Shown here one piece after another: positions 24,930 to 33,466 of a stretch of 60,562 bases of DNA; position 1 is the stretch's first letter; every line of letters starts with the position of its first letter. The translations under genes and the position numbers were made by a program. The notes under the pieces are model-generated. The model saw nothing but the letters and a program-made list of their open reading frames with translations. It had not been told where the DNA came from and did not search any database. Origin of the DNA: Elusimicrobiota bacterium. GTDB taxonomy: Bacteria; Elusimicrobiota; Elusimicrobia; UBA1565; UBA9628. Where the stretch lies: the NCBI GenBank assembly GCA_027327915.1, contig DAHVWT010000005.1, positions 1-60,562 on the forward strand, in the 5' to 3' direction.

Positions 24930-26879
24930 ATGCTCCTCGCGGGGTTATTTTTCGCGGTTAGCCCCGCTGAGACATCGGCGATGTCCTTCAACATCATCCA
25001 TCGCACGCCGCACGACGCCAGGACCCTCTTTGCGCCCGCGCTCAAGAGAGTCCCTTTCGAGAAGGGGCTTTTCGAGGCCGCCTCCGGCTCCGGGACCGTC
25101 ACGTCGGATGTTCTCCAGCCGCCGGCGCCCTTCACGAGCGTGGTGCCCTCCTGGAACGCGGTGGTCCCGGCAGGCAGCGCCCTCGGCTTCCAAGCGCGGG
25201 CGCGGCTCGGAGGGCGATGGTCGCGCTGGTATGACATGGGGGAAAGCCGGGGCGGCCTTTTTTATTCGCCGCCCTCCCAGGAGGACGCCGACGGGCTCGT
25301 CGACATCGACACCTTGAAGCTCAAGCGGCCCGCCGACGCCGTCCGCTATCGCGCCATTTTAAAGCCGGACGGAGGGCCCGTGACCCTCAAGCTTGCCGCG
25401 CTCGCGTTCTGGGACGGAAAGGCCGCGCCGCCGAGCCCCTATCGCCCGGGGCCCTGGGTGCGCGAGATCAGGGTCCGGCCCCGCTCCCAGAAGGAGGAGC
25501 GGGAAAAATACAAGCACGACATCTGCAGCCCCACGACGCTCGCCATGCTCCTCTCCTATTGGGGGCGCGAGCGGCCCACGGCGCTCGTCGCCGAGAAAGT
25601 CCGGGACCAAACGACGCGGCTTTTCGGGGATTGGAGCGCCAATACGTATTACGCCGGCTCGCAAAATCTCCTCTCCTTCGCCGCGCGCCTGGATTCCATG
25701 GCGGCGCTCGAACGGTTGATCGCCGCAGGACGGCCGGTCGCCGCGAGCCTGACCTTCGACCCCGGCGAACTCGACGGCGCTCCCCTGAAAAAAACCAAGG
25801 GGCATTTCGTCCTGGTCGTGGGATTTTCCCGGACGGGAGACGTCATCTGCCTCGACCCCGCGGCGGAAAGCCGCGCGGCGGCGCGCCGCGTCTACCGCCG
25901 CGATCAATTTTATGAGGCCTGGCTCGCCAACAAAGGCGGACTCGCCTATATCGCCTGGCCTCTCCAGGGCTCCCTCGTGGAGGCGGCCGACGCGACGGTC
26001 GACATCTGGAGCAAGCCTCGGAAATCCGGCGGCGAGACGCTGCGCCGCCTCCACGATCCCAGCCATCTCACCCAATTGCTCTACGCCGAGCCGGCCAGGC
26101 TGAAGAGGGCCCGGGGGGATTGGGCCGACATCGAAGCCCTTGAACAGCGCCAATTCCGGAAGGGACGCGGTTGGTCGGGATACGCCGGATGGGTCCAGGC
26201 CGGGGGGATCGTTCTGAGGCTCCCCGCCGAACCCCCCGACGCCGTCATCCTCGCCAAGCAATCCTCGCCCCGGGGCTCCTCCTCGTCGCCCCGGCTCCTT
26301 TCCGTGAGCACCTGCCTCTCCAAAGTCTCGTTCAATCGCTCCGGACGCTCGCTGCGTCTCCTGGACGGCTCGGCCGCGGCTTTCGCGCCGGAGGCCGTCG
26401 GCTCCCTGGAAAATCTCGACGAGAAGACGCGCCGGCGCCGCATTATCCAAAGCGCCCGCCTCTTCCTCGGCGAACGCTACTATTGGGGCGGACGCTCCGG
26501 CGTCCAGTTCGCGCCCGACGTCGGCGTCGACTGCTCGGGCCTCGTCGAGCTCGCCTATCGCGCCGCCGGCATGAACATCCCGCGAAACGCCCGGGATCAA
26601 AGGCGCGCGGCGCATCCCGCGCGCCGCGAGGACCTGCGAGAGGGAGACCTGGTCTTCCTGACCGCCTCGGAGCGCTCGCGCAGGATCAACCACGTCATGA
26701 TCTACGCCGGAGGAGACCAGCTCCTCGAAAGCAGCCGGGGCGCGGGCCGGGCTCTCGAAACCACCTTCAAGGAGCGCTTCCGCCAGACGCTGGCCGAGCT
26801 CGAGTCGGGCGTGCTCGTCATGGACTTCTCCGCCGAGAAGCCCCGCCGCCGCCGTCTCTTTTTCGGGACTTTTTTCTAA
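24930..26879 (+). CDS. Exported C39-like peptidase fused to NlpC/P60 hydrolase
   Basis: About 649 aa with two cysteine-peptidase domains. A signal peptide (MLLAGLFFAVSPAETSA) leads to a beta-rich region, then a C39-like papain-fold domain with Cys199 (ICSPTTLAMLL), His292 (KGHFVLVVGF) and Asp309 (CLDPAAES). The C-terminal NlpC/P60 domain has Cys535 (GVDCSGLVELAY) and His588 (RINHVMIYAGG). NlpC/P60 enzymes cleave peptide stems of peptidoglycan; the C39-like part may bind or cut a second peptide. The track start at 24717 overlaps the ferredoxin out of frame; ATG 24930 gives the signal peptide, although its ribosome site is weak. The amidase gene follows 81 bp later. Confidence 0.87.
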   Translation: MLLAGLFFAVSPAETSAMSFNIIHRTPHDARTLFAPALKRVPFEKGLFEAASGSGTVTSDVLQPPAPFTSVVPSWNAVVPAGSALGFQARARLGGRWSRWYDMGESRGGLFYSPPSQEDADGLVDIDTLKLKRPADAVRYRAILKPDGGPVTLKLAALAFWDGKAAPPSPYRPGPWVREIRVRPRSQKEEREKYKHDICSPTTLAMLLSYWGRERPTALVAEKVRDQTTRLFGDWSANTYYAGSQNLLSFAARLDSMAALERLIAAGRPVAASLTFDPGELDGAPLKKTKGHFVLVVGFSRTGDVICLDPAAESRAAARRVYRRDQFYEAWLANKGGLAYIAWPLQGSLVEAADATVDIWSKPRKSGGETLRRLHDPSHLTQLLYAEPARLKRARGDWADIEALEQRQFRKGRGWSGYAGWVQAGGIVLRLPAEPPDAVILAKQSSPRGSSSSPRLLSVSTCLSKVSFNRSGRSLRLLDGSAAAFAPEAVGSLENLDEKTRRRRIIQSARLFLGERYYWGGRSGVQFAPDVGVDCSGLVELAYRAAGMNIPRNARDQRRAAHPARREDLREGDLVFLTASERSRRINHVMIYAGGDQLLESSRGAGRALETTFKERFRQTLAELESGVLVMDFSAEKPRRRRLFFGTFF

Positions 26880-26880
26880 C

Positions 26881-26931
26881 GCTCGGCATTCAGCATGAAC
26901 CTTGTTCTGGGTTGATGGCTGATTGCTGAGC
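26881..26931. repeat. Long imperfect hairpin between two cell-wall hydrolase genes
   Basis: The outer arms GCTCGGCATTCAGC and GCTGATTGCTGAGC pair at 13 of 14 positions including one G-U. The inner CATGAACC and GGTTGATG extend the stem around a loop of about 7 nt. It starts 1 nt after the upstream stop codon. There is no T-tract, so it is more like a REP/MITE-type palindrome or an mRNA-stabilising hairpin than a classical terminator. Confidence 0.55.
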
Positions 26932-26948
26932 GGGGAAAGCCAAAATTG

Positions 26949-26954
26949 TAGAAT
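26949..26954 (+). promoter_or_regulatory. Possible -10 element of the amidase gene
   Basis: TAGAAT ends 6 nt before the GTG start at 26961. If used, transcription would begin at or next to the start codon and the message would be leaderless. TTGCTG lies 20 nt upstream, a poor spacing. The same TAGAAT-to-GTG layout occurs at sdhC. Confidence 0.35.
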
Positions 26955-26960
26955 CCGCGA

Positions 26961-28919
26961 GTGTTAGGATCCATTTTCTTCGCGTTCTTGTTCGCCTCCT
27001 TCTCGCGCGCCGCGAACGTCCCCGTGAAGCCGGCGTCCCCGCCGGTCGTCATCCCTTCGAGCGCCCCTTGGATCACGGTCGTCCGGCCGGCGGAGGGCGC
27101 CGTCCTTCCCGCGACCGCCGGGGACTTCATCATCGGCGCCGTCTCCGATCCTCAAGCGGTCCTCGCGATCAACGGAACGAGCGTCCCGGTCGCCTCGGAT
27201 GGCGCGTACCTCGCGTGGCTTCCGATCAGGCCCGGGCCCTTCACGTTCGACCTAAGCCTCTCGCGCCCGGGGCAGAAGCCGTTTACGGCGCGGCGGCAAG
27301 TCGTCGTTTCGACGCCTCCCGCTCCCCTCCCGGAATCCCCTCCCTCCATTGATCCGGCGTCCCTGTCTCCCAACCGCCCCCTCGGCCTGCGCGCCGGCGA
27401 CTGGCTGCGGCTTCGCATGAAGGCTTCGCGCCATCGCCGGGCCTTCGCCAGGATCCCCGGCGGGCCTTGGCTGGCCATGCAGGAGGCGGACCCCGTCCTT
27501 GGGATCTACGAAACGGACTATCTCGTCCGGCCCGGGGAGGATCTTCCTCCCTCGAAAATCCAGTACCGCCTCGGAAACCATTGGTGGGACAAGACGGCGT
27601 GGAGCCGCGGGACGGTCTCTTTCGCCTCGCGAACGCCGGTTATCGGGCGGGTCAAAACCGCCGACTCCGTGCTGTTCACCCAAACTCCGGCCTGGGGCAA
27701 CCTCTTTTACGTCGCGCCGGGCGTCGCGCTCCCCATCTGGGGTCAGGACGGCCGCCGGTTGAAGCTGCGCATTGATCCGGGATTTTACGGCTGGCTGCCG
27801 GCCTCCGACCTCGAGATCTTGCCCTCGGGCTTTCCGATTCACCGCGCCGTGACCGGCGTCATCACCGAAAAAGCCGTTCCCGCGGGAACGGAGGTTCATA
27901 TCCCCCTGCGGACCCGGGTCCCCTTCCAAGCGATCGAATCGCCCTCCGGCGACTCCCTTTCCCTCATCCTCTACGGCGCCGTTTCCCACACGAACTGGAT
28001 CGTTTACGATTCCTCCGACACGTTTCTCGACTCGATCCGTTTCGGTCGGGAAAGTCCGCAAGGGCTTCGTCTTGAAATCAAGCTGCGGGCGGGACGCTCC
28101 CTCTGGGGCTACCACGCGGAATATTCCCAAAACGGCTCGACGCTTAAGGTCCTCCTTATCCGGCCGCCTTCGATCAAGGGCGCGGGATCGCCTCTCGCCG
28201 GCCTGAGGATTTTCCTCGATCCAGGGCACAATCCGGATCACCCCGGCGCCATCGGCCCCCTGGGGACCCGCGAGATGGACGTCAATATGGCCATCGCGAA
28301 CGCCGTCGCCAAGCGCCTGACCAGCGAGGGGGCGATTCCGATCTTGAGCCGCCAGAACGCCGAAGAGGAGGTTGATCTCGCGGCGAGGCCCAAGCTCGCC
28401 TGGGAATCCCGCTCCGACGCCTTCGTCAGCATCCACAACAACGATATGGCGGACGGCGAAAACCCCCTCGCCTCGCCGCATGGATATTCGATCTACTATT
28501 ACCAGCCGGGAAGCCTGCCGCTCGCCCGCGCGGTCCACTCGGCCTATGAAACCCTTGTTCCCCTGGCGGACGAAGGAGTGAGGCTAGGAAACTATCTCGT
28601 CCTACGCCCCACGGAAATGCCGGAGATCCTCATCGAGTCGGCCTATCTGATCCTTCCCGACCAGGAAATGGATCTGCTGTCGCCCCAATTCCAGAACCTG
28701 CTGGCCAAGGCCATCGTGAGCGGGCTGCGGCGATACTTCAAAACGCTGCGCCCCGCTCCATCCCCCGCCGGTCGCGCGCCCACGAGGATGCGCCTCACGC
28801 CCAAGCCCCACACCGCCGCCAAGAAACCGTCGGCGCCGAAGCGGCGCTCTTCCGCCCGCAAGCCGGCCAAGCATCCTTCCTTGATCCAGCGGGCGCGAAC
28901 GAGGCGCAAGACGCGATGA
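26961..28919 (+). CDS. N-acetylmuramoyl-L-alanine amidase (Amidase_3), exported
   Basis: A 652-aa peptidoglycan amidase that splits the bond between MurNAc and the stem peptide. A signal peptide (GSIFFAFLFASFSRA) and a beta-rich region of about 400 residues with Ig/SH3-like character precede the catalytic domain. Zinc-ligand motifs are IFLDPGHN (His423), the Glu in TREMDVN, the His in VSIHNND and the catalytic Glu in EILIESAYL. The last 60 residues are very basic and Pro/Ala-rich, a possible wall- or nucleic-acid-binding tail. The start is GTG without a clear ribosome site. The GAF-PAS gene overlaps its stop as ATGA. Confidence 0.92.
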   Translation: MLGSIFFAFLFASFSRAANVPVKPASPPVVIPSSAPWITVVRPAEGAVLPATAGDFIIGAVSDPQAVLAINGTSVPVASDGAYLAWLPIRPGPFTFDLSLSRPGQKPFTARRQVVVSTPPAPLPESPPSIDPASLSPNRPLGLRAGDWLRLRMKASRHRRAFARIPGGPWLAMQEADPVLGIYETDYLVRPGEDLPPSKIQYRLGNHWWDKTAWSRGTVSFASRTPVIGRVKTADSVLFTQTPAWGNLFYVAPGVALPIWGQDGRRLKLRIDPGFYGWLPASDLEILPSGFPIHRAVTGVITEKAVPAGTEVHIPLRTRVPFQAIESPSGDSLSLILYGAVSHTNWIVYDSSDTFLDSIRFGRESPQGLRLEIKLRAGRSLWGYHAEYSQNGSTLKVLLIRPPSIKGAGSPLAGLRIFLDPGHNPDHPGAIGPLGTREMDVNMAIANAVAKRLTSEGAIPILSRQNAEEEVDLAARPKLAWESRSDAFVSIHNNDMADGENPLASPHGYSIYYYQPGSLPLARAVHSAYETLVPLADEGVRLGNYLVLRPTEMPEILIESAYLILPDQEMDLLSPQFQNLLAKAIVSGLRRYFKTLRPAPSPAGRAPTRMRLTPKPHTAAKKPSAPKRRSSARKPAKHPSLIQRARTRRKTR

Positions 28920-29818
28920 CCGCCAACGGCATGAATCACGAGTCCTCTCTGCGCGCCCTCTACGCCATCATCGAGCTCTTGGCCCAAACCAAGGAAGTCG
29001 ACGAGGAAAAAGTCTGGGAGCGTATCGTGCAGAAGCTGGCTCTGGCGCTCAACGCCGAGTCCGGCGCCTACTATGCCTTCCAGCCCTCGGACGGCTCCCT
29101 CGTCCTGCGCTATGTCCTTGGGGAGCCCTCGGCCGCCGCGAAGTCGCCGGGGGCGGGATTGCGCGTCGAGTCCGGCAAGGGGCTCGTCGGATGGTCCATC
29201 CTCTATAAGGAGCCCCTCGTGGTTCAGGACGCCGCCGCGGACTCCCGATTCGCCGCCGACGCCGACTCGCCCGCGGGGCTCGCGGCCAAGTCCGCCCTGG
29301 TCCTCCCTCTGATGGACCGACTCGACCTCAAGGGCGCCGTGACCCTCGTCAACAAGCGCGGGGGCGTCTTCGGGGAGGAGGATTTGGCCCTCGTCCGCGC
29401 GGCCTGCCAGGCCGCGGCGACCGCCGTGCGGGCCCACAAGCTCGAGCTCATGATGGACAAGGTCGCGATGAGAAACGCGAGCGTTCTCGAGAACCTCACG
29501 GGAGGCTTTATCGCCGTCGACACGCACGGCCGCATGATCCTCGCCAACCCCGCGGCCCGGCGCATCCTGTCGATCGCTCCCGAGATCGCGCTCAACACGC
29601 CCGTCTCCGAGGCGCTCTGGAACGCCCCCCAGGTCGCCAACATCCTCTTGGACGCCCTGGCAACGCGCAAGACCGTGCGGCGCCAGGAAGTTTCCTGGAC
29701 CTTCCGGGGCCAGACGAAGCTTATCGGCTACAGCACGATCATCATCCAAGACCCCCAGGGTCAGGTCGGGGGAGCCGGAATCAATTTCCAGGATATCACC
29801 CAAGGAGGAACGCCATGA
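28916..29818 (+). CDS. GAF-PAS sensor protein without output domain
   Basis: A 300-aa soluble protein. Residues about 10-180 match a GAF domain ([53 protein letters not shown]). Residues about 195-295 look like a PAS domain ([26 protein letters not shown]). No kinase, GGDEF or DNA-binding module follows. It may regulate a partner by binding. It overlaps the amidase by 4 nt (ATGA) and the redoxin gene by 4 nt, placing a sensor between cell-wall and redox genes. Confidence 0.85.
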   Translation: MTANGMNHESSLRALYAIIELLAQTKEVDEEKVWERIVQKLALALNAESGAYYAFQPSDGSLVLRYVLGEPSAAAKSPGAGLRVESGKGLVGWSILYKEPLVVQDAAADSRFAADADSPAGLAAKSALVLPLMDRLDLKGAVTLVNKRGGVFGEEDLALVRAACQAAATAVRAHKLELMMDKVAMRNASVLENLTGGFIAVDTHGRMILANPAARRILSIAPEIALNTPVSEALWNAPQVANILLDALATRKTVRRQEVSWTFRGQTKLIGYSTIIIQDPQGQVGGAGINFQDITQGGTP

Positions 29819-30342
29819 AATTAGGGGACAAGGCGCCCGACTTTTCCCTTCCGGGAACCGACGGCAAAACTTACGCTCTCGCCGACTTCGTAGAGGCAAA
29901 GGCCCTCGTCGTCATCTTCTCGTGCAACCACTGCCCGTACGTCAAAGCCTACGAGGACCGCATCATCCAGGCGCAAAAGGACTATGCGGAAAAGGGCGCG
30001 CGCTTCGTCGCCATCAACGCCAACGACGCATCGAAATACCACGAGGACGGCTTCGAGGAAATGAAAAAACGCGCCCGGGAGAAGGGATTCAACTTCCCCT
30101 ACCTGCGAGACGACTCCCAGGCAACCGCGAGGCGCTACGGCGCGACGCACACGCCGCACCTTTTCGTCTTCGACGCCGAGCGCCGGCTCGCCTACACGGG
30201 CAAGATCGACGACAACTGGGAGCATCCGGAAAAGGTCCGGGAACGCTACCTGGCCGCCGCCCTCGACGACCTCGTGTCCGGCCGCGCCCCCCGGACGCCC
30301 GAGACCTTCGCCATCGGCTGCACGATCAAGTGGAAGAAGTGA
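29815..30342 (+). CDS. Thioredoxin-fold redoxin (AhpC/TSA-like)
   Basis: A 175-aa cytoplasmic thioredoxin-fold protein. [21 protein letters not shown] is the redoxin opening. The active site [15 protein letters not shown] carries a CxxC (CNHC), and the cis-Pro region is [12 protein letters not shown] further Cys is close to the end (IGCTIKWKK). No signal peptide is present. It resembles the family often annotated as thioredoxin family protein beside peroxiredoxins. It overlaps the GAF-PAS gene by ATGA and the following glycosyltransferase by GTGA. Confidence 0.9.
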   Translation: MKLGDKAPDFSLPGTDGKTYALADFVEAKALVVIFSCNHCPYVKAYEDRIIQAQKDYAEKGARFVAINANDASKYHEDGFEEMKKRAREKGFNFPYLRDDSQATARRYGATHTPHLFVFDAERRLAYTGKIDDNWEHPEKVRERYLAAALDDLVSGRAPRTPETFAIGCTIKWKK

Positions 30343-31541
30343 AGTCCCCGACAGAATGCCTCCGGTTCGAGACCCCGCGCAGAAAGGAACTCGCCAACAT
30401 CACCAAGAGGCTGGCCGTCGGACTCGCGGCGCTCATCCTCCTGGCGTCGATCGCCTGGCGCTACAACGGGCGGCGCGCCGAGGACTTCGTCTACTACTAC
30501 TGCGCGGGCCTGAGTCTCAAGCTCGGTTTCTCCCCCTACGCGCCGCACAGCCTCTATCAGGCCTGCCTCGCCAAGGCCCTGGGGCCGCGCAGCCTCGCGG
30601 CCCGGTGGGGACTGGGCTGCGCCTACCCGCCGCAGGCCGTCCTGCTCTTGCGTCGTCTGGCCGACGCGTCTTACTTTGCGGCCTTCCATGCCTGGAGCGC
30701 CCTTTTAGGCGCGGCTTCCGTCCTTCTGGCCGCGGCCCTGTACGGCGCCCAGTTCTCCCAATGGCCGCTCCTGTTCACATGGCCCGGTTTCATTCTTTGC
30801 TGGGCCTATCACAAGGCGGCCCTGCCCGTATTCCTCGCGTTTTGGGCGGGGCTTAAGTTCGCGGACGGCAAGCGCCCGTTGCTAGGCGGCGTTCTTCTCG
30901 GCATCTCCGGCATCGAGCCCCAGTGGCTCGCCGCGGGACTCCTTTATTTAGCCCTCCGGAAAAACGTCCGCGCTCTCGGAACGGCCCTCGCCGTGGGCGT
31001 GATTCCCGTTTTTTCATCCCCCGGAGCTCTCTCGGGAATCGAGTGGCTCCATAGCGCCGCGACTCACATCCACATCGCGACCCTCGACAATCAGGGCCTC
31101 CTCTGGCTCCTCTATAAAAACTTCGGGCCCTGGCCGCGGCTGGGGGACTCGGGCCTGCTCGTCCTGCGCGCGGCTCTTTTCATGGCGCTCATGGCGCCCG
31201 CCGCCTTCCTCTTATGGAAAAAAGGGCGCCAAGCCCTGCCGCTCTACCTGGCGCTCTATCTTCTCGCCTCTCCCTACTCGCACGGGTCGGATCTGCTTTG
31301 GGTGTTCCCGCTATTCGCGACGGTTGTTAACGGCGTCGCTGAACGCTGGGCGCTCTCGAAGCCGCGGGAACTATTCCTCGGTCTCTCCGTCAATGGGGCG
31401 ATCGCGGCCCTGTCGGCGGGCTATGCCCCGGCGATGATCGCCGACCCCGTCATCCAGGGCCGACAGGGCCCGCTGACGCTGATCCTCGCTGGGGCCTGGG
31501 CCCTCAGCTCTGCTTTTGCTTCGCGGCTTCCTCGGGAGTGA
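30339..31541 (+). CDS. GT87/DUF2029-like multi-pass glycosyltransferase
   Basis: About 400 aa with some ten hydrophobic helices. The first periplasmic loop has the DUF2029 pattern [23 protein letters not shown], the acidic site of GT-C fold mannosyltransferases that use polyprenyl-phosphate sugars. The track begins it at 29922 in a false frame. GTG 30339 overlaps the redoxin stop as GTGA and is chosen. Its 3' end overlaps the convergent peptidase gene by 38 nt. The acceptor glycan is unknown; envelope polysaccharide is likely. Confidence 0.78.
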   Translation: MKSPTECLRFETPRRKELANITKRLAVGLAALILLASIAWRYNGRRAEDFVYYYCAGLSLKLGFSPYAPHSLYQACLAKALGPRSLAARWGLGCAYPPQAVLLLRRLADASYFAAFHAWSALLGAASVLLAAALYGAQFSQWPLLFTWPGFILCWAYHKAALPVFLAFWAGLKFADGKRPLLGGVLLGISGIEPQWLAAGLLYLALRKNVRALGTALAVGVIPVFSSPGALSGIEWLHSAATHIHIATLDNQGLLWLLYKNFGPWPRLGDSGLLVLRAALFMALMAPAAFLLWKKGRQALPLYLALYLLASPYSHGSDLLWVFPLFATVVNGVAERWALSKPRELFLGLSVNGAIAALSAGYAPAMIADPVIQGRQGPLTLILAGAWALSSAFASRLPRE

Positions 31542-32697
31542 GAAGGCTGTCGACCTGCATGACGCGACAGAGTTGATTCGCCAGCACCGGCGGGTTGATC
31601 TGTTTTTTCCCGTCGCTCCAAGAATTGTAGGTATGGAAAACAGGATGGCCGTCCTTCGACGCATAGCCGGTCAGGAGGAAGGCGTGTCCGTAGGTGTCCT
31701 TGGCCGGGCTCTCGGGCGACGGGTCGACGCCCACCCAGGCCTTCACATCCCGCAAGGCGAAGCCGACCATCACGGGGCGGCCCTGGTTGAGTTCGGACAC
31801 GATGTATCGGCCTTGCTCGGCGCCCGCCGCCTCGCACTGGGCCGGGGTCATGGCGCGCAGCTGGTCGTAGAAGCGCTGGTCGAAGCCGTTTCTCTTAACC
31901 CCCTTGTAATAGTATCGAGTCACCTGCTTGAAGCCTTTCAAGGATTGTTTGACCGCCAACCGCCGCTGATCCGCGTCCGGGGCGGCGCCCTCGAGTTGGG
32001 CCGCCAGGATCTTCATTCTTTCGCGCGCCTTCTTGCCCTTGGCCTTCTGGACGAGATTGCCTTGATCTGAAACTTGAAGGAATCCGGTGACCGCGCCAAC
32101 CTTCATCGAATCCTGCACCGGCTGCTGGACCTGCTTCTCGTAGCAAGCCGCCATCTTGGCGTACGGATAACAGGACATGTTCGTCAAAGGGAGTATCCCA
32201 TGACGGAGGATAAAGGCGACATCCTGGTCCTCCCAGCCTCCCTCGCCCAGGGCGCATTGAAGCCCGCCGCCGGCGCCTTGGTAGACCGAAGCCTGGTTGT
32301 AGATTTTGCCGCTCGCGATCTGCCCCTGGGCGAACATGTCCGCCTCGGAAAGGGGGAGGTGGACCTTGTAGCGGCGATAATAGGCCGCCTCGACCAAGGC
32401 GACCGCCGCGAAATCATGGCAGGAGCCGATCGAGCCTTGGTCGTGGGGCTTGCCGGGAACGAATTGCCCCTGGAGGTTGACGCCGCCGCGGACCGTCGCG
32501 TACGCCGGCGCCTGGGCGGGGGCCATGGGAGCGAGACGAAGCCCCTGGGTCGCGGCGCTCATCCCCGAGAGAGCGGCCTGCGCCGCGGAGAAATCCGACT
32601 CCGCCGAATTCGACGCCCAGACGGCTCCGGCCGTCAGCGCCAAAGCCGCGACCGCCGCCGCCATTTTCGCTCCCGACCGCTTCGGCGAAAGTTCCAT
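31504..32697 (-). CDS. Exported papain-like (C1) cysteine peptidase
   Basis: A 397-aa secreted peptidase. A signal peptide (KMAAAVAALALTAGAVWA) and a pro-like segment precede the C1 domain. The nucleophile is Cys93 in DQGSIGSCHDFAA, where papain has W after Cys and this protein has His. The catalytic His is in YGHAFLLTGY and the Asn in HTYNSWSDG. Several extra cysteines (SCYPYAKMAACYEK) may form a disulphide. GGGAG precedes the ATG at about 9 nt. It is monocistronic and convergent with the GT87-like gene. Such papain-like enzymes are less common in bacteria. Confidence 0.85.
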   Translation of the reverse strand: MELSPKRSGAKMAAAVAALALTAGAVWASNSAESDFSAAQAALSGMSAATQGLRLAPMAPAQAPAYATVRGGVNLQGQFVPGKPHDQGSIGSCHDFAAVALVEAAYYRRYKVHLPLSEADMFAQGQIASGKIYNQASVYQGAGGGLQCALGEGGWEDQDVAFILRHGILPLTNMSCYPYAKMAACYEKQVQQPVQDSMKVGAVTGFLQVSDQGNLVQKAKGKKARERMKILAAQLEGAAPDADQRRLAVKQSLKGFKQVTRYYYKGVKRNGFDQRFYDQLRAMTPAQCEAAGAEQGRYIVSELNQGRPVMVGFALRDVKAWVGVDPSPESPAKDTYGHAFLLTGYASKDGHPVFHTYNSWSDGKKQINPPVLANQLCRVMQVDSLLTPEEAAKQKQS

Positions 32698-32778
32698 GTC
32701 TCGATCTCCCTTTTCGTGCGGAATTTCCGGCGACCGCGCCTTAGTCTAGCCCTGGTCCTCGAAATCCGCAAGGCCCCC

Positions 32779-32800
32779 CGGTCCCAGACGCCGGGGACCG
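32779..32800. repeat. Inverted repeat between nth and the papain-like gene
   Basis: CGGTCCC and GGGACCG form a perfect 7-bp stem around an 8-nt loop in the 124-bp gap downstream of nth. There is no T-tract on either strand, so a role as terminator is weak. Confidence 0.35.
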
Positions 32801-32821
32801 AAAGGCCCAAGGCGTTCGCGC

Positions 32822-33466
32822 TTAAACCCCGCGGCGGGGACAGAAGGCGCGCATGGGGCAGGCGGGGCAACGGGGAGCTCGCGCGACGCAGAGCCTGCGG
32901 CCGTGCCAGATCATCGCGTGGCCGAAGAAGATCCAATCCTTATTTGGGACCAGAGCCATCAAGTCCTTCTCGATCTTCTCCGGGTTCTCTTCGTTGGAAA
33001 GGCCGAGGCGATGGGAGAGTCTCTTGACGTGCGTGTCCACGACCACTCCGGCGGCGATCCCGAAGGCGGTTCCGAGGATCACGTTCGCCGTCTTGCGCGC
33101 CACCCCGCGCAGTCGCAGGAGATCCTCCATGCGCTCCGGCACCCGTCCGCCAAAGTCCCGCGCGAGAGCGGCGGCCATCTCGCGGATGGAGCGGGCCTTC
33201 GCGCGATAAAAGCCGGTCGAGCGGATCGCGGCCTCGATCTCGGAGGATTCGGCCTCGGCGTAGTCGCGGGCGCTTCGATACTTCTTGAAAAGATCCTTCG
33301 TCACGAGATTGACCCTCTTATCCGTGCACTGGGCGGACAGGATCGTCGCGACGAGGAGTTCCAGGGGATTGCCGAAGTCGAGTTCGCAGTGCGCGTCCGG
33401 GTAGAGCTTCTTTAGCTCGCGCAGCGTCGACTTCGCGCGCCCCGCCGCGCCGCTGGGCAGGCTCAT
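32822..33466 (-). CDS. nth: Endonuclease III (DNA glycosylase/AP lyase)
   Basis: A 214-aa base-excision repair enzyme removing oxidised pyrimidines. The helix-hairpin-helix RLRGVARKTANVILGTAFG carries the catalytic Lys, and the catalytic Asp is in VVDTHVKRL. The 4Fe-4S motif C-x6-C-x2-C-x5-C is complete (CVARAPRCPACPMRAFC). Length is normal. Its start overlaps the MFS stop as ATGA, so it is cotranscribed with the transporter. Confidence 0.97.
   Translation of the reverse strand: MSLPSGAAGRAKSTLRELKKLYPDAHCELDFGNPLELLVATILSAQCTDKRVNLVTKDLFKKYRSARDYAEAESSEIEAAIRSTGFYRAKARSIREMAAALARDFGGRVPERMEDLLRLRGVARKTANVILGTAFGIAAGVVVDTHVKRLSHRLGLSNEENPEKIEKDLMALVPNKDWIFFGHAMIWHGRRLCVARAPRCPACPMRAFCPRRGV

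Noticed and set aside
32779-32800. Rho-independent terminator for nth
   Set aside because: A perfect 7-bp stem is present but no T-tract follows on either strand.
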